Positions 21,950 to 33,574 of a stretch of DNA of 64,000 nt are shown one piece after another. The DNA is from Neoechinorhynchus agilis (Eukaryota > Acanthocephala). The first letter of the stretch is position 1. Each line of letters opens with the position of its first letter. The position numbers and the translations under genes are program-made. The stretch covers positions 7,998,001 through 8,062,000 of the forward strand of contig CM121341.1 in the NCBI GenBank assembly GCA_051530055.1, given 5' to 3'. Below the pieces are notes generated by a model that saw only the letters and a program-made list of their open reading frames with translations, did no database searches and was not told the DNA's origin.

Positions 21950-23815
21950 TGTTTCTGTCGGCCCAGTCGGGAGTGCTCGTCAAAGGATAAGGTAGATTTT
22001 TTAGGAGTATTAAGCAAGGAGGTTTGGAACTTTGGTCACTGTTCGGCCGGACAATCTCGTGGGAAACTAACAAGGACTACAATCGTCCAGGAACTCCGGA
22101 CGACATTGATATGTTTGTCGCTTTTGGACCGAGGCTAAATTTTGACCGAAGTGATAATTTATTCGTAGAGGATCGATTTTATGGGAAGTGTCCATTTATT
22201 TAGTAATGATTTTCGTGACTCCGAGATCGTCTATTCTACGGCTCGTGATTTCGTTTCTCCTTTTCCATATCGATTAAGAAATGGCTTTAATTGGCTCAAT
22301 CGAAGGAATTTGCCCAAGGGAAAGGGAGTTTTTTAGGAGTATTAAGGAAGGAGCGTTGGAACTTTGGTCACTGTTCGGCCGGACAATCTCGTGGGAAACT
22401 AACAAGGACTACAATCGTCCAGGAACTCCGGACGACATTGATATGTTTGTCGCTTTTGGACCGAGGCTAAATTTTGACCGAAGCGATAATTTATTCGTAG
22501 AGGATCGATTTTATGGGAAGTGTCCATTTATTTAGTAATGATTTTCGTGACTCCGAGATCGTCTATTCTACGGCTCGTGATTTCGTTTCTCCTTTTCCAT
22601 ATCCATTAAGAAATGGCTTTAATTGGCTCAATCGAAGGAATTTGCCCAAGGGAAAGGGAGTTTTTTAGGAGTATTAAGGAAGGAGCGTTGGAACTTTGGT
22701 CACTGTTCGGCCGGACAATCTCGTGGGAAACTAACAAGGACTACAATCGTCCAGGAACTCCGGACGACATTGATATGTTTGTCGCTTTTGGACCGAGGCT
22801 AAATTTTGACCGAAGCGATAATTTATTCGTAGAGGATCGATTTTATGGGAAGTGTCCATTTATTTAGTAATGATTTTCGTGACTCCGAGATCGTCTATTC
22901 TACGGCTCGTGATTTCGTTTCTCCTTTTCCATATCCATTAAGAAATGGCTTTAATTGGCTCAATCGAAGGAATTTGCCCAAGGGAAAGGGAGTTTTTTAG
23001 GAGTATTAAGGAAGGAGCGTTGGAACTTTGGTCACTGTTCGGCCGGACAATCTCGTGGGAAACTAACAAGGACTACAATCGTCCAGGAACTCCGGACGAC
23101 ATTGATATGTTTGTCGCTTTTGGACCGAGGCTAAATTTTGACCGAAGCGATAATTTATTCGTAGAGGATCGATTTTATGGGAAGTGTCCATTTATTTAGT
23201 AATGATTTTCGTGACTCCGAGATCGTCTATTCTACGGCTCGTGATTTCGTTTCTCCTTTTCCATATCCATTAAGAAATGGCTTTAATTGGCTCAATCGAA
23301 GGAATTTGCCCAAGGGAAAGGGAGTTTTTTAGGAGTATTAAGGAAGGAGCGTTGGAACTTTGGTCACTGTTCGGCCGGACAATCTCGTGGGAAACTAACA
23401 AGGACTACAATCGTCCAGGAACTCCGGACGACATTGATATGTTTGTCGCTTTTGGACCGAGGCTAAATTTTGACCGAAGCGATAATTTTTCGTAGAGGAT
23501 GATTTTTGGGGGTCCATTTATTTAGTAATGATTTTCGTGACTCCGAGATCGTCTATTCTACGGCTCGTGATTTCGTTTCTCCTTTTCCATATCCATTAAG
23601 AAATGGCTTTAATTGGCTCAATCGAAGGAATTTGCCCAAGGGAAAGGGAGTTTTTTAGGAGTATTAAGGAAGGAGCGTTGGAGCTTCGGTCACTGTTCGG
23701 CCGGACAATCTCGGGGGAAACTAACAAGGACGACAATCGTCCAGGAACTCCGGACGACATTGATATATTTGTCGCTTTTATACCAAGGCTAAATTTTGCT
23801 GCCCATTAAAGCGCT
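21950..23815 (+). repeat. Tandem repeat, about 5.5 copies of a 332-bp unit, each with a short ORF
   Basis: Full units carry an ATG at 22281, 22613, 22945, 23277 and 23603 (period 332, last step 326); a diverged partial unit lies at 21950-22280. Each of the first three full units encodes the same 84-residue ORF (starts MALIGSIEGICPREREFF, ends KCPFI); the last two units are shorter or altered. The unit length is not a multiple of three, so each ORF is separate, with its own ATG and TAG. The copies are identical in the spacer too, so homogenisation explains them as well as selection does. A weakly similar segment occurs near 24012-24040. No known domain. Confidence 0.93.
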
Positions 23816-24094
23816 TTGTCAGCCCAGACGTTCCATTGTTTCCAGGAATAATGGAGTTTACTCAGAGCCTCTAGGAAAGTGCTAATGTACTTTAATCGTT
23901 GCCCGAGCTGTTGTTTAACAAACAACAAGGACTTATTTTTTGGAAATGAAAAGGTAAATATCAGGTGATTTGACTCGAGGAATTAGGTTGTGTCCATCAA
24001 GAGGTAAGTTTTATCGGACCAATCGAATGTATGCGTCCACGGGTTTGCGAGACTACACAACGGAATTGATAAACATTTTATTTAATTAGAGTTT

Positions 24095-24399
24095 ATTCAT
24101 CGATCGCCGGATCAGAAACTTGAAAACGGAACTATAAAATAGATTGATTTCAAAGGAAACCTCTTAAAAAGAATCTTGATAATGGGGAAATTTTAGTCGG
24201 CAGTCTTAGTGTTTCCTTTCTCCACGTTTTCCTTAATTCAAGGGCATGAATAATTTATTATGCTCAGTTTCTTATAATAAATTGAAAAAGTGCCCAAAAC
24301 GATAGTGAACATTTTAATAGACCACTCAAAAAGTCCATGCACCAATTGAATTGTTAAATAATTAAAAGGATTTATTGGTTCCAATATTTCGGAGGCACA
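24095..24399 (+). repeat. Duplicate of the 3' end of the ACTR10-like gene
   Basis: About 300 bp here match 29641-29940 almost base for base. The shared block starts in the last codons of the ACTR10-like gene (TTCATCGATCGCCGGATCAG) and ends at TATTTCGGAGG. In this upstream copy there is no gene body in front of it, so it is a pseudo-end. Both copies are in the same orientation about 5.5 kb apart. Confidence 0.93.
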
Positions 24400-25090
24400 A
24401 TCTTCTGTCTGTTAATTTTTTGTTTCAGGAAACAGTATTTTCGGGGTTCTACGCATTAAAGTAGGATTTAATTTTTAAAATTCAACACAAAAATATTACG
24501 AGTTTGGCGATGGTTTTCCCCCGATTTATTGTTGGTGTTGATCATTTATTTTTAAATATTTCGTGAGCTTTTTGCTGAAAATCTGAGGGCAATGAACGAT
24601 CGATTGTTGAACTGATCGTGTGACCAATCAGCCAATAGAAAGTATTTCTCTCTTTTTTAACCTGACAGAACAGGCGAATGATTCGATTGAAATTTTCTGT
24701 CAAGCTTTTTGTTTTGAAAAAGATTATTCTTCTCAGTAGCAAAAGCAAAACGAGAAAAATGAAACACAGGGGAAAGGATTCACCAACGTACAATTAAATT
24801 TATCGCGAGGACAATGATAAATGACACTAAAAATTATTTAATTCCATTGTCGGTCAGATCAGCGTCAGAAAACCTCGATAATGGAACCACAAATAAAAAA
24901 CGGCTTGAGAACTCGTAAACTTATGATTCTTTCTTTACCTTTCAAGACTTTATACAAACAATCAACCAGGAAATATATTCAAAAAGAATAAAACACTTGA
25001 TATCTCGCTGAGTGGATTTTTTATTTTATGAGATTATTTAACTAACAGGTAAAGACGAAAGCCGACAATGCTGAAAAGAACGACGCCACT
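24400..25090. other. Spacer between duplicated block and 144-bp array
   Basis: AT-rich. One minus-strand ORF at 24542-24793 (83 residues) has a leucine-rich hydrophobic N-terminal segment (PLCFIFLVLLLLLRRIIFF) that would pass for a signal anchor. It has no other support and is more likely chance. Confidence 0.3.
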
Positions 25091-27018
25091 AACAATCGAT
25101 TCGAATATTTTATTGTTATTTTGGTCGCTTTGAATTTCTTGTTAGTTCTTGAGCTTAAGGCTTAAGAAAGTTAGGAATCTTGACAATCCTTTGATAAACA
25201 TTTTCCCTTGTAAGAGTTACAAGTCGACAAACGTAACAATCGATTCGAATATTTTATTGTTATTTTGGTCGCTTTGAATTTCTTGTTAGTTCTTGAGCTT
25301 AAGGCTTAAGAAAGTTAGGAATCTTGACAATCCTTTGATAAACATTTTCCTTGTAAGAGTTACAAGTCGACAAACGTAACAATCGATTCGAATATTTTAT
25401 TGTTATTTTGGTCGCTTTGAATTTCTTGTTAGTTCTTGAGCTTAAGGCTTAAGAAAGTTAGGAATCTTGACAATCCTTTGATAAACATTTCTCTTGTAAG
25501 AGTTACAAGTCGACAAACGTAACAATCGATTCGAATATTTTATTGTTATTTTGGTCGCTTTGAATTTCTTGTTAGTTCTTGAGCTTAAGGCTTAAGAAAG
25601 TTAGGAATCTTGACAATCCTTTGATAAACATTTTCCCTTGTAAGAGTTACAAGTCAACAAACGTAACAATCGATTCGAATATTTTATTGTTATTTTGGTC
25701 GCTTTGAATTTCTTGTTAGTTCTTGAGCTTAAGGCTTAAGAAAGTTAGGAATCTTGACAATCCTTTGATAAACATTTTCCCTTGTAAGAGTTACAAGTCG
25801 ACAAACGTAACAATCGATTCGAATATTTTATTGTTATTTTGGTCGCTTTGAATTTCTTGTTAGTTCTTGAGCTTAAGGCTTAAGAAAGTTAGGAATCTTG
25901 ACAATCCTTTGATAAACATTTCCCTTGTAAGAGTTACAAGTCAACAAACGTAACAATCGATTCGAATATTTTATTGTTATTTTGGTCGCTTTGAATTTCT
26001 TGTTAGTTCTTGAGCTTAAGGCTTAAGAAAGTTAGGAATCTTGACAATCCTTTGATAAACATTTCCCTTGTAAGAGTTACAAGTCGACAAACGTAACAAT
26101 CGATTCGAATATTTTATTGTTATTTTGGTCGCTTTGAATTTCTTGTTAGTTCTTGAGCTTAAGGCTTAAGAAAGTTAGGAATCTTGACAATCCTTTGATA
26201 AACATTTTCCCTTGTAAGAGTTACAAGTCGACAAACGTAACAATCGATTCGAATATTTTATTGTTATTTTGGTCGCTTTAATTTTTGTTAGTTCTTGAGC
26301 TTAAGGCTTAAGAAAGTTAGGAATCTTGACAATCCTTTGATAAACATTTTCCCTTGTAAGAGTTACAAGTCAACAAACGTAACAATCGATTCGAATATTT
26401 TATTGTTATTTTGGTCGCTTTGAATTTCTTGTTAGTTCTTGAGCTTAAGGCTTAAGAAGTTAGGAATCTTGACAATCCTTTGATAAACATTTCCCTTGTA
26501 AGAGTTACAAGTCGACAAACGTAACAATCGATTCGAATATTTTATTGTTATTTTGGTCGCTTTGAATTTCTTGTTAGTTCTTGAGCTTAAGGCTTAAGAA
26601 AGTTAGGAATCTTGACAATCCTTTGATAAACATTTTCCCCTGTAAGAGTTACAAGTCGACAAACGTAACAATCGATTCGAATATTTTATTGTTATTTTGG
26701 TCGCTTTGAATTTCTTGTTAGTTCTTGAGCTTAAGGCTTAAGAAAGTTAGGAATCTTGACAATCCTTTGATAAACATTTTCCCTTGTAAGAGTTACAAGT
26801 CAACAAACGTAACAATCGATTCAAATATTTTATTGTTATTTTAGTCGCTTTGAATTTCTTGTTAGTTCTTGAGCTTAAGGCTTAAGAAAGTTAGGAATCT
26901 TGACAATCCTTTGATAAACATTTTCCCTTGTAAGAGTTACAAGTCGACAAACGTAACAATCGATTCGAATATTTTATTGTAATTTTGGTCGCTTTCAATT
27001 TCTTGTTAGTTCTTGAGC
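25091..27018. repeat. Tandem satellite, about 13.5 copies of a 144-bp unit
   Basis: Units begin ACAATCGATTCGAATATTTT about every 141-145 bp from 25092 to 26956; the last is cut at about 27018. Each unit contains two palindromic cores: CTTAAGGCTTAAG-like (within GAGCTTAAGGCTTAAGAAAG) and CTTGTAAGAGTTACAAG. Copies differ mainly by one or two bases in the TTTCCC run. No coding capacity. It sits about 0.8 kb upstream of the ACTR10-like gene. Confidence 0.96.
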
Positions 27019-27823
27019 TTGAGACAATTCTTTTTCAATGATTCCTCTCGAACAATATCGATTCTAACCACCCAAATGTTTATTAAATAATTAGTAATTT
27101 TAATTTCTTAATAAGCTTGTTTGGGATATATTTTCTCTTCGCAGTGATTTTGATAAGTACTAATTAAAAAGACTGCTGTGTACGTAGATTCTATCTAAGA
27201 ATAGTACTTGGCAAAGTAACTGAGGGGGAAAATCGTATATTGGTGATGTATTGATCATGATTCCCCCAAATAGAAAATATTTAATTGCGAACGTTTTGGT
27301 ATTGTATGGCTTCCTGGAACTTCGGGAATGGCGATCCCGTTTGCCCGATCCACACAATACAAAACAATTGAAACCCGGCTCCCACATCCTCAAGTCAGTG
27401 TACGAGTGATATTTCCGTTTGTAGAGAAAAATGTTGTTAAAAGAATATTATGGAAAGCCTCTTTTCCCAACACCCTCATGTTTTATTCCAGATTTATTAT
27501 CGAACGGAAAATGGGTGTTTTATTTATTTCTTGCTTGAAATTTTCGACGCCTTGCGTCTTCGTCAGGAAGCTTTTCTTCGGTTATCTGAAAAGGAATCAG
27601 AGGAGGGCAACAAGAACAACCAGGGGTAAAACTTGTCCTTTCAAATAACCACAGAAATTTCAAATACAGCGATGGTATTAAAAGAGCCTTGCTTCAATAA
27701 AATATTTTCTATCCTTGCGTTAATTATAATCACGTCCACATTTCTAATTTTAGCATTCCGAACGATTTAATCTCGTCTATTTAAATGTTATAACTGAAAG
27801 CGATTTTACAATTCATTTTAGAG
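27019..27823. other. Region before the ACTR10-like gene, possible minus-strand terminal exon
   Basis: On the minus strand, after a CTTTTCAG acceptor at about 27590, the frame ITEEKLPDEDARRRKFQARN runs to a stop near 27520. This looks like a short C-terminal exon, but I cannot find the rest of such a gene. The + strand ORF 27328-27648 overlaps it and shows no family. Nothing else seen. Confidence 0.3.
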
Positions 27824-29687
27824 ATGATACCTGGTGATATTAGCGCCTTCAGCGGTCTTGCAAAGAATCCAATTATTGTAGACATCGGTACAAGCTGGAC
27901 AAAGTTATCTTATCAATATGAATTTTGTTTCATTTTAAAATTTAGGATTGGAATTGCAGGAGAATTCGCTCCAAGGGCAATTATACGAACGAACGTTATC
28001 GACGAGGTTTTTTTAATGAGAATTAAAATATCCTTCACCATCGATATCCTAGGAACCAACGAGCATTCCTATATTCCACATCAGTGAGGATTTTAAACTT
28101 AGATGGAAAGATTCTGATCTATATAAACTGCTCGCTTATGTTTATTACAAGTTGGTCGATCTCACTTGCTCTCAACTTATTGCTTTGACTAGAGTACTTT
28201 GTTTAAACTTTAAGGATGCTGGTTGTGTCTTGATTGATTCCGATTCTTGGTCCATTGATCTTAAGGATTCGGTAAAACGGCACTTGATCATGGATGCTGA
28301 TGTGCCGTTTGTTGCGTTTCTGCCTTCACACCTTTGCTCGGCGTACGCTCTGAACCTCGATACCGCTCTTATAGTCGACATTGGCCACTTCGAGTGTAAA
28401 TCAAGTGTTCATTCTTTAGTTCGTCCTTATTTGGTTGAAAACAAACGCTTATTTTGGACCGATATTTCAAAGTTCTTTGGACGAATAAAACTCTTAAACA
28501 ATTCTTTAACCATCCGTTTGTCCGCTGTTGGGGTGGACGACCGTGACTAGAAAAATTTAGCGCTCAAATGGTCCATGTTTTCCATATTTAGAAGGTTTCA
28601 ATGCTCTTATGCAGTAGCGTTTGGCTAATTTTAAGATCTTTTTTAAACTGTTTAAACCCTAATTTTTCGTTAAGTTTCTAGCTATACTTGTATCCTATAT
28701 TTTTTATTTCGTTTTGTTTGGGTTCAGATGAAGATCACCATATTGGATTGAACACGTGACGTAAAATTGCCTTGATTGCTTATCGACAGCAAATGTCACC
28801 ATTTGTGGGCGAACTTGCCAACTATGGAGTTGAAAGTGTTCAAAGGTACAAAATGGCAAGTGTTCGTTATTCAACTTCATTTTTTAGACGACTTAAGCAA
28901 ATGATAAACGATGATGTGACGGATCGTGATCTTGAAACAATTTTAGGTTAGTAGTCGATGGCTTGCCTTCCGCTTCAAACAGTTGTATCGGATTCTCTAT
29001 ATTTTCATGAGGGAATTTTTGAACAGATAAACCGAAAACTTTTGCATTTAGCGAACGCTTTCACTCTCAACCATCTAATTCCAGTTATTTTTAGTTCAGT
29101 GCTGTTTCGTGACGGACAAGGAAAGAAGTGAGAAGTACAAATCGCAGAATGGTCGCATAGATGATTCGGTTTCGGACGTTTCCTTCAAACTAAACGAGCA
29201 ACGACGAATTTCTATACCTGCTCGAGTTAGGTATATTCTTGTTTTATCTCCTAAATTGACTTATCTAAGGGCGTAGGGAAACCGCATTTGAGTTACTCTT
29301 CGATTCAGAACTATCTTCTAATCCTCTCCATGAGCTGGTTGGCGATGTCATTGAGAGGGTAAGCACCAAATTTGCTGAAATCTTATAATCTGCCGAAAAA
29401 AGTGCCCAATCGATGTGAGACCATCTTTGATCCAGAATATAGTCGTTACCGGCGGAGGTGCCGACGTAAAAGGAATTTCGAGTCGTCTTGAAGAAGAAAT
29501 TCGAGACCATTTCAAGAGAAAAGGATTTCTTAAACTCAAAGATGAAGTAAAAGTTCACCGAACTTGTATTCCAGGAGAATACACTGGCTGGTTAGGTGGT
29601 TCACTGATTGGATCAACTGATGCTATCGAAACTCATTTAATTCATCGATCGCCGGATCAGAAACTTGAAAACGGAACTATAAAATAG
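27824..29687 (+). CDS. ACTR10: Actin-related protein 10 (Arp11)-like, multi-exon
   Basis: Exons 27824-27903, 27946-28006 and 28053 to about 28530 give NPIIVDIGTSWTK, GIAGEFAPRAIIRTNV and VPFVAFLPSHLCSAYALNL followed by ALIVDIGH, the ACTR10-style N-terminal actin-fold strands and the APSHL segment. Further short exons lie near 28793-28850 (QMSPFVGELANYGVESVQ), 28902-28946, about 29095-29232 (CCFVTDKERSEKY), 29276-29357 and 29402-29687. The last carries IVVTGGGADVKGI and GEYTGWLGGSLIGS, the phosphate-2 and C-terminal actin motifs. Arp11 is known as a dynactin pointed-end subunit. An ATTTTAG acceptor ends 2 nt before the ATG. The exon 3 donor and its join to 28793 are unresolved. The C-terminus after GWLGGS is short, and its last 14 or so codons lie in a duplicated block. 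Confidence 0.75.
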
Positions 29688-29940
29688 ATTGATTTCAAAG
29701 GAAACCTCTTAAAAAGAATCTTGATAATGGGGAAATTTTAGTCGGCAGTCTTAGTGTTTCCTTTCTCCACGTTTTCCTTAATTCAAGGGCATGAATAATT
29801 TATTATGCTCAGTTTCTTATAATAAATTGAAAAAGTGCTCAAAACGATAGTGAACATTTTAATAGACCACTCAAAAAGTCCATGCACCAATTGAATTGTT
29901 AAATAATTAAAAGGATTTATTGGTTCCAATATTTCGGAGG
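29641..29940 (+). repeat. Second copy of the duplicated ACTR10 3' block
   Basis: Contains the final codons, stop (29685-29687) and 3' flank of the ACTR10-like gene, near-identical to 24097-24399. It stops exactly where LINE-derived sequence begins at about 29942, whereas the other copy continues into unrelated sequence. Confidence 0.93.
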
Positions 29941-29941
29941 G

Positions 29942-31160
29942 CTAATGGCTGGGTTCGAGGCCGTAGCTCCAGGTCTGAAACTCGTGACTCGGGAACAACT
30001 CAGCCTCCTGGGCAGTTGCGTCTTCGATTCAAATGTGGAAGATGAGATCGGCCGTATCATACCGAAACTTTCGCTGCTGGGCGATAGGGTGAGCGCTCTC
30101 TCGGCTCACGAAGCCTTGTTTCTCATAAAGAACGCGCTCTTCATCCCCAAATTATTGTACAAGGTTCGCACAGCAACATTTTTCAAACACAAAAAGGATT
30201 GGCAAAGCTGGACGATAAGGTGAGGGCTTGTCTCGAGCGTATTTTAAATGTCCAGCTCTCAGATGAGGCGTGGCGACAAGCTTCTTTGCCTGTGTCATCT
30301 GGGGGATTGGGAATTCGGGCACTAGTCGACCTTGCTTTGCCGGCCTTTCTTGGATCGTTTGAGGGGAGTCAACCGATAGGAAAGAGACCAAGACTTTGCG
30401 GTGGCAGTTGAAGAATGGTGCCAGCAGACAGGCGCTAACCATGTTCCCGTGAATGGCCTCCGTCCGATTTAGATTGTTGGGAGTTTCGACACGAGAATCT
30501 GGGGCGTGGTTGGAGACTATTCCTCTGGCATCTGTGAGAACTCTTCTCACTGATGAGGTAACGTGGATCGCAGTGTCCTTAAGACTTAGTCTCCCGTTAT
30601 GCACGCCCCATCGCTGTCGATGTGGGTCTTTGGTTTATGCTTTTGGACGACACTCTCGTTTGCCGAAAGTCAGAAGGAAGGTTCTCACACTATTCTGAGA
30701 TCAAGAGCGTAATTTCTCGGGCGTTGAGAACGGAGAACTTCCCCAGCATCTCGGAACCCGTCCATCTTTGTCGGCTAGACGGTCGTCGACCTGACGGAAT
30801 TTCGGTCTTTCCGTGGCGGGAGGGTAAATGCCTTTTCTGAGACGCCACGTCCCTCGCAGTAAGCAACATCCCCTACTCCCTCGAAATCGCCGGTGGTGCC
30901 GCCAGTGCAGCGGGAGGAAAATACGGAATTTTATTCAGTTATCGAGGGCTCATTTTTTTGTACCATTCGGGGTAGAGACGTATGGAGCGCTCGGCAGCTC
31001 GGCACTCACTCAGGACCGGCGACGCACGAGCAGGTGTATTCCTTCGACAAAATATCTCGCTTGCAGTACAACGAGGCAATGCTGCCAGCGCAATAGCGAC
31101 AGCCGAGGAAGGAGAGAAGCCCCAATTCGGCGGACGGTGGTGATTGCACGTTTTGTACTT
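29942..31160 (+). mobile_element. LINE fragment: RT C-terminus plus zinc knuckle and endonuclease-like domain
   Basis: The frames read LLGSCVFD and AHEALFLIKNALFIPKLLY, then LPVSSGGLGIRALVDLALPA: a non-LTR reverse transcriptase thumb of the kind ending in GGLGIR. A C-terminal domain follows, with a CRCG knuckle, GRHS, RLDGRRPDGISVFPW and WDATS, and later ETYGALGSSAL. The order CxCG...GRHSLxC...RPDG...W..WDAT resembles the restriction-enzyme-like (PD-(D/E)XK) endonuclease of R2/NeSL-type LINEs. Several reading frames are used, so it is a dead, 5'-truncated copy. GC content is well above the host. The same domain recurs at 42.9-43.5 kb. Confidence 0.85.
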
Positions 31161-32155
31161 TATTATTGTAAAATTTAGAAAAGTTAAAAAAAGGCAATAA
31201 TTAGCCTAGATGAGGACTTATGCATTTCGGACAATTGTCATTCCGTTGCTGGATCGATTTTAAAAAAATCAATCCTTCCACGTTTCTTTAGTGCAAGAAT
31301 TGATTGAACATCATTGGTCGTTTCATAGTGGACCCGATAAAATATCCGCAAGCCATTCGTTTGGCACCGCAACGCCCAAGAAACTTAGACGATCCGAGAT
31401 CAGGAGCGTTCCTTCAACAAAACATAACCAACAGGCGAGAACGCTGCCTCCCTTGCACCTTGAGAGATCCAGAGCCTTAAAGTGAAATTTCTCATGTAAC
31501 AACAAATCAAAATTTTGATTTTGGTGAATCGCGAAATATTTCGAAAGAACAAACCTCGCCTTATCAATCATTGCTCTTGTCCAAGCTACAATAAAATGAT
31601 TTTTAACCGGGTGATTATCTACCGCAAAGTCAAAATTTAACATCCCGACGGATTTTCTCTCAATAAGAAATCAAAATTGGGCGATTGGGTAATCCTCAGT
31701 GAACGAAAACGCCTAATTTCCGACCTCACCCAAACTGCTTTCACCCACACAAATCAATCATTACGACCCCGAAATTGATCGGGAATTCAACGATCTTCGA
31801 TTATTGCTCGCCCGGAAGAAATCTAAGAGTTTTTATGGTGTTCTGTTTAAAAATTTTAAATGCGCAGAGCGAAGGTTGATTTTTTGAATTGACTGGACGA
31901 TTTGCCATCCTTAAAAGTCCACGAAAGTTATTTTCGTTTTTCCAACTGTATTGATCGTTTTGGTGTTTTTGTTGATCGTTCCGATTTATTGTATGTATTG
32001 ATCACGAAAAACCGCGACGCTGCGGTTAAATTGGTTTATATCTTAGATTTAGTGTCGGTGGTATTCTCGTTCTTGAATTTTATCCTTTAGAATTTCTTTG
32101 ATTTAACTCGTGAATATTGACGTGTTCTCAGAATTACCCCTTGGTAAACCGTAAA
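31161..32155. other. Intergenic, nothing firm
   Basis: Short AT-rich and GC-mixed patches. ORFs at 31291-31485 (+), 31323-31643 (-) and 31902-32090 (+) overlap or lack any motif. Some patches may be LINE remnants by base composition, but I cannot show it. Confidence 0.35.
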
Positions 32156-32159
32156 TACG

Positions 32160-33574
32160 AAGATGTTCTTTGAATCTCTCCTTTGCCGATTGATCAGATT
32201 TTAACTTATTTTGTTTTATATATTCAATTAATATGAAATTGGGCAAAATTCCCAAAAGATTCCTATACTGGACACTTATTTTAGGGGAAAATCAATCTCA
32301 GATAATATTACAATTCAGGAAATGGAATCAGACGAGGTTCTTTGAATCTCTCCTTTATTGAGTGATTAGATTTTAACTTATTTTGTTTTGTTTTAAATAT
32401 TCAATTAATATGAAATTGGGCGAAATTCCCAAAAGATTCCTATACTGGACGCTTATTTTAGGGGAAAATCAATCTCAGATAATATTACATTTAAGAAAAT
32501 GGAATCAGACGAGGTTCTTTGAATCTCTCCTTTATTGAGTGATTAGATTTTAACTTATTTTGTTTTGTTTTAAATATTCAATTAATATGAAATTGGGCGA
32601 AATTCCCAAAAGATTCCTATACTGGACGCTTATTTTAGGGGAAAATCAATCTTAGATAATATTACATTTAAGAAAATGGAATCAGACGAGGTTCTTTGAA
32701 TCTCTCCTTTATTGAGTGATTAGATTTTAACTTATTTTGTTTTGTTTTAAATATTCAATTAATATGAAATTGGGCGAAATTCCCAAAAGATTCCTATACT
32801 GGACGCTTATTTTAGGGGAAAATCAATCTCAGATAATATTACATTTAAGAAAATGGAATCAGACGAGGTTCTTTGAATCTCTCCTTTATTGAGTGATTAG
32901 ATTTTAACTTATTTTGTTTTGTTTTAAATATTCAATTAATATGAAATTGGGCGAAATTCCCAAAAGATTCCTATACTGGACGCTTATTTTTCTATGACGC
33001 TATTTTGGGGAAAATTTATTTTAATTTAAGAAAATGGATGGAGGTTCTTTGTCTCTCTTTATTGAGTGATTAGATTTTAACTTATTTTTTTTGTTTTATT
33101 CAATTAAATTCAAATCAAAATTCCTATATGGACGCTTATTTTAGGGGAAAATCAATCTCAGATAATATTACATTTAAGAAAATGGAATTAGACGAGGTTC
33201 TTTGAATCTCTCCTTTATTGAGTGATTAGATTTTAACTTACTTTTCTTTGTTTTAAGGGTCCAATAGGTATGATGTGTGGTAAAATTCCCAAACGACTGC
33301 ATGATTTTTGCACAAAATTGCGATGGACGCCTAATTTTTGGGCGAAAATAGATATCAATTCTCTTTACATTTAAGAAAATGGAATTAGACGAGGTTCTTT
33401 GAATCTCTCCTTTATCGAGTGATTAGATTTTAACTTACTTTTCTTTGTTTTAAGGATTCAATATGTGTGACGTGTGGTAAAATTCCCAAAAGACTGCATG
33501 ATTTTTGCACAAAATTGCGTTGGACGCCTAATTTTAGGCGAAAATGGACCTCAATTCACTTTAAATTTCAGAAA
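32160..33574 (+). repeat. Tandem array of CLP1 5'-end sequence, about 8 units of 177 bp
   Basis: Units recur at TTCTTTGAATCTCTCC near 32166, 32338, 32515, 32692, 32869, 33045, 33199 and 33395. Each full unit ends in ACATTTAAGAAAATGGAATC, then AGACGAGG. The true CLP1 start at 33575 is preceded by the parallel AAATTTCAGAAAATGGAATC. The array is therefore a ladder of copies of the CLP1 acceptor and start codon, most with TTTAAG in place of TTTCAG. Each decoy ATG opens a tiny frame (MESDEVL, then stop). One unit near 33000-33100 is degraded; the last two are more gene-like. Confidence 0.9.
33561..33571 (+). promoter_or_regulatory. Splice or trans-splice acceptor before the CLP1 ATG
   Basis: TTAAATTTCAG ends 3 nt before ATG 33575. 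It decides that start over the in-frame ATG-like codon at 33467, because the intervening sequence would be removed as intron or outron. Confidence 0.6.

Noticed and set aside
20838-27018. CRISPR-like array
   Set aside because: Units are uniform head-to-tail satellites with no unique spacers, in a eukaryotic context.
30152-30604. 150-aa minus ORF over the LINE fragment
   Set aside because: It is antisense to a clear LINE reverse-transcriptase/endonuclease reading and has no domain of its own.
33467-33574. Longer CLP1 N-terminus (36 extra residues)
   Set aside because: The extra residues come from array sequence upstream of a strong TTTCAG acceptor, and CLP1 family proteins start near the MESEEAP position.
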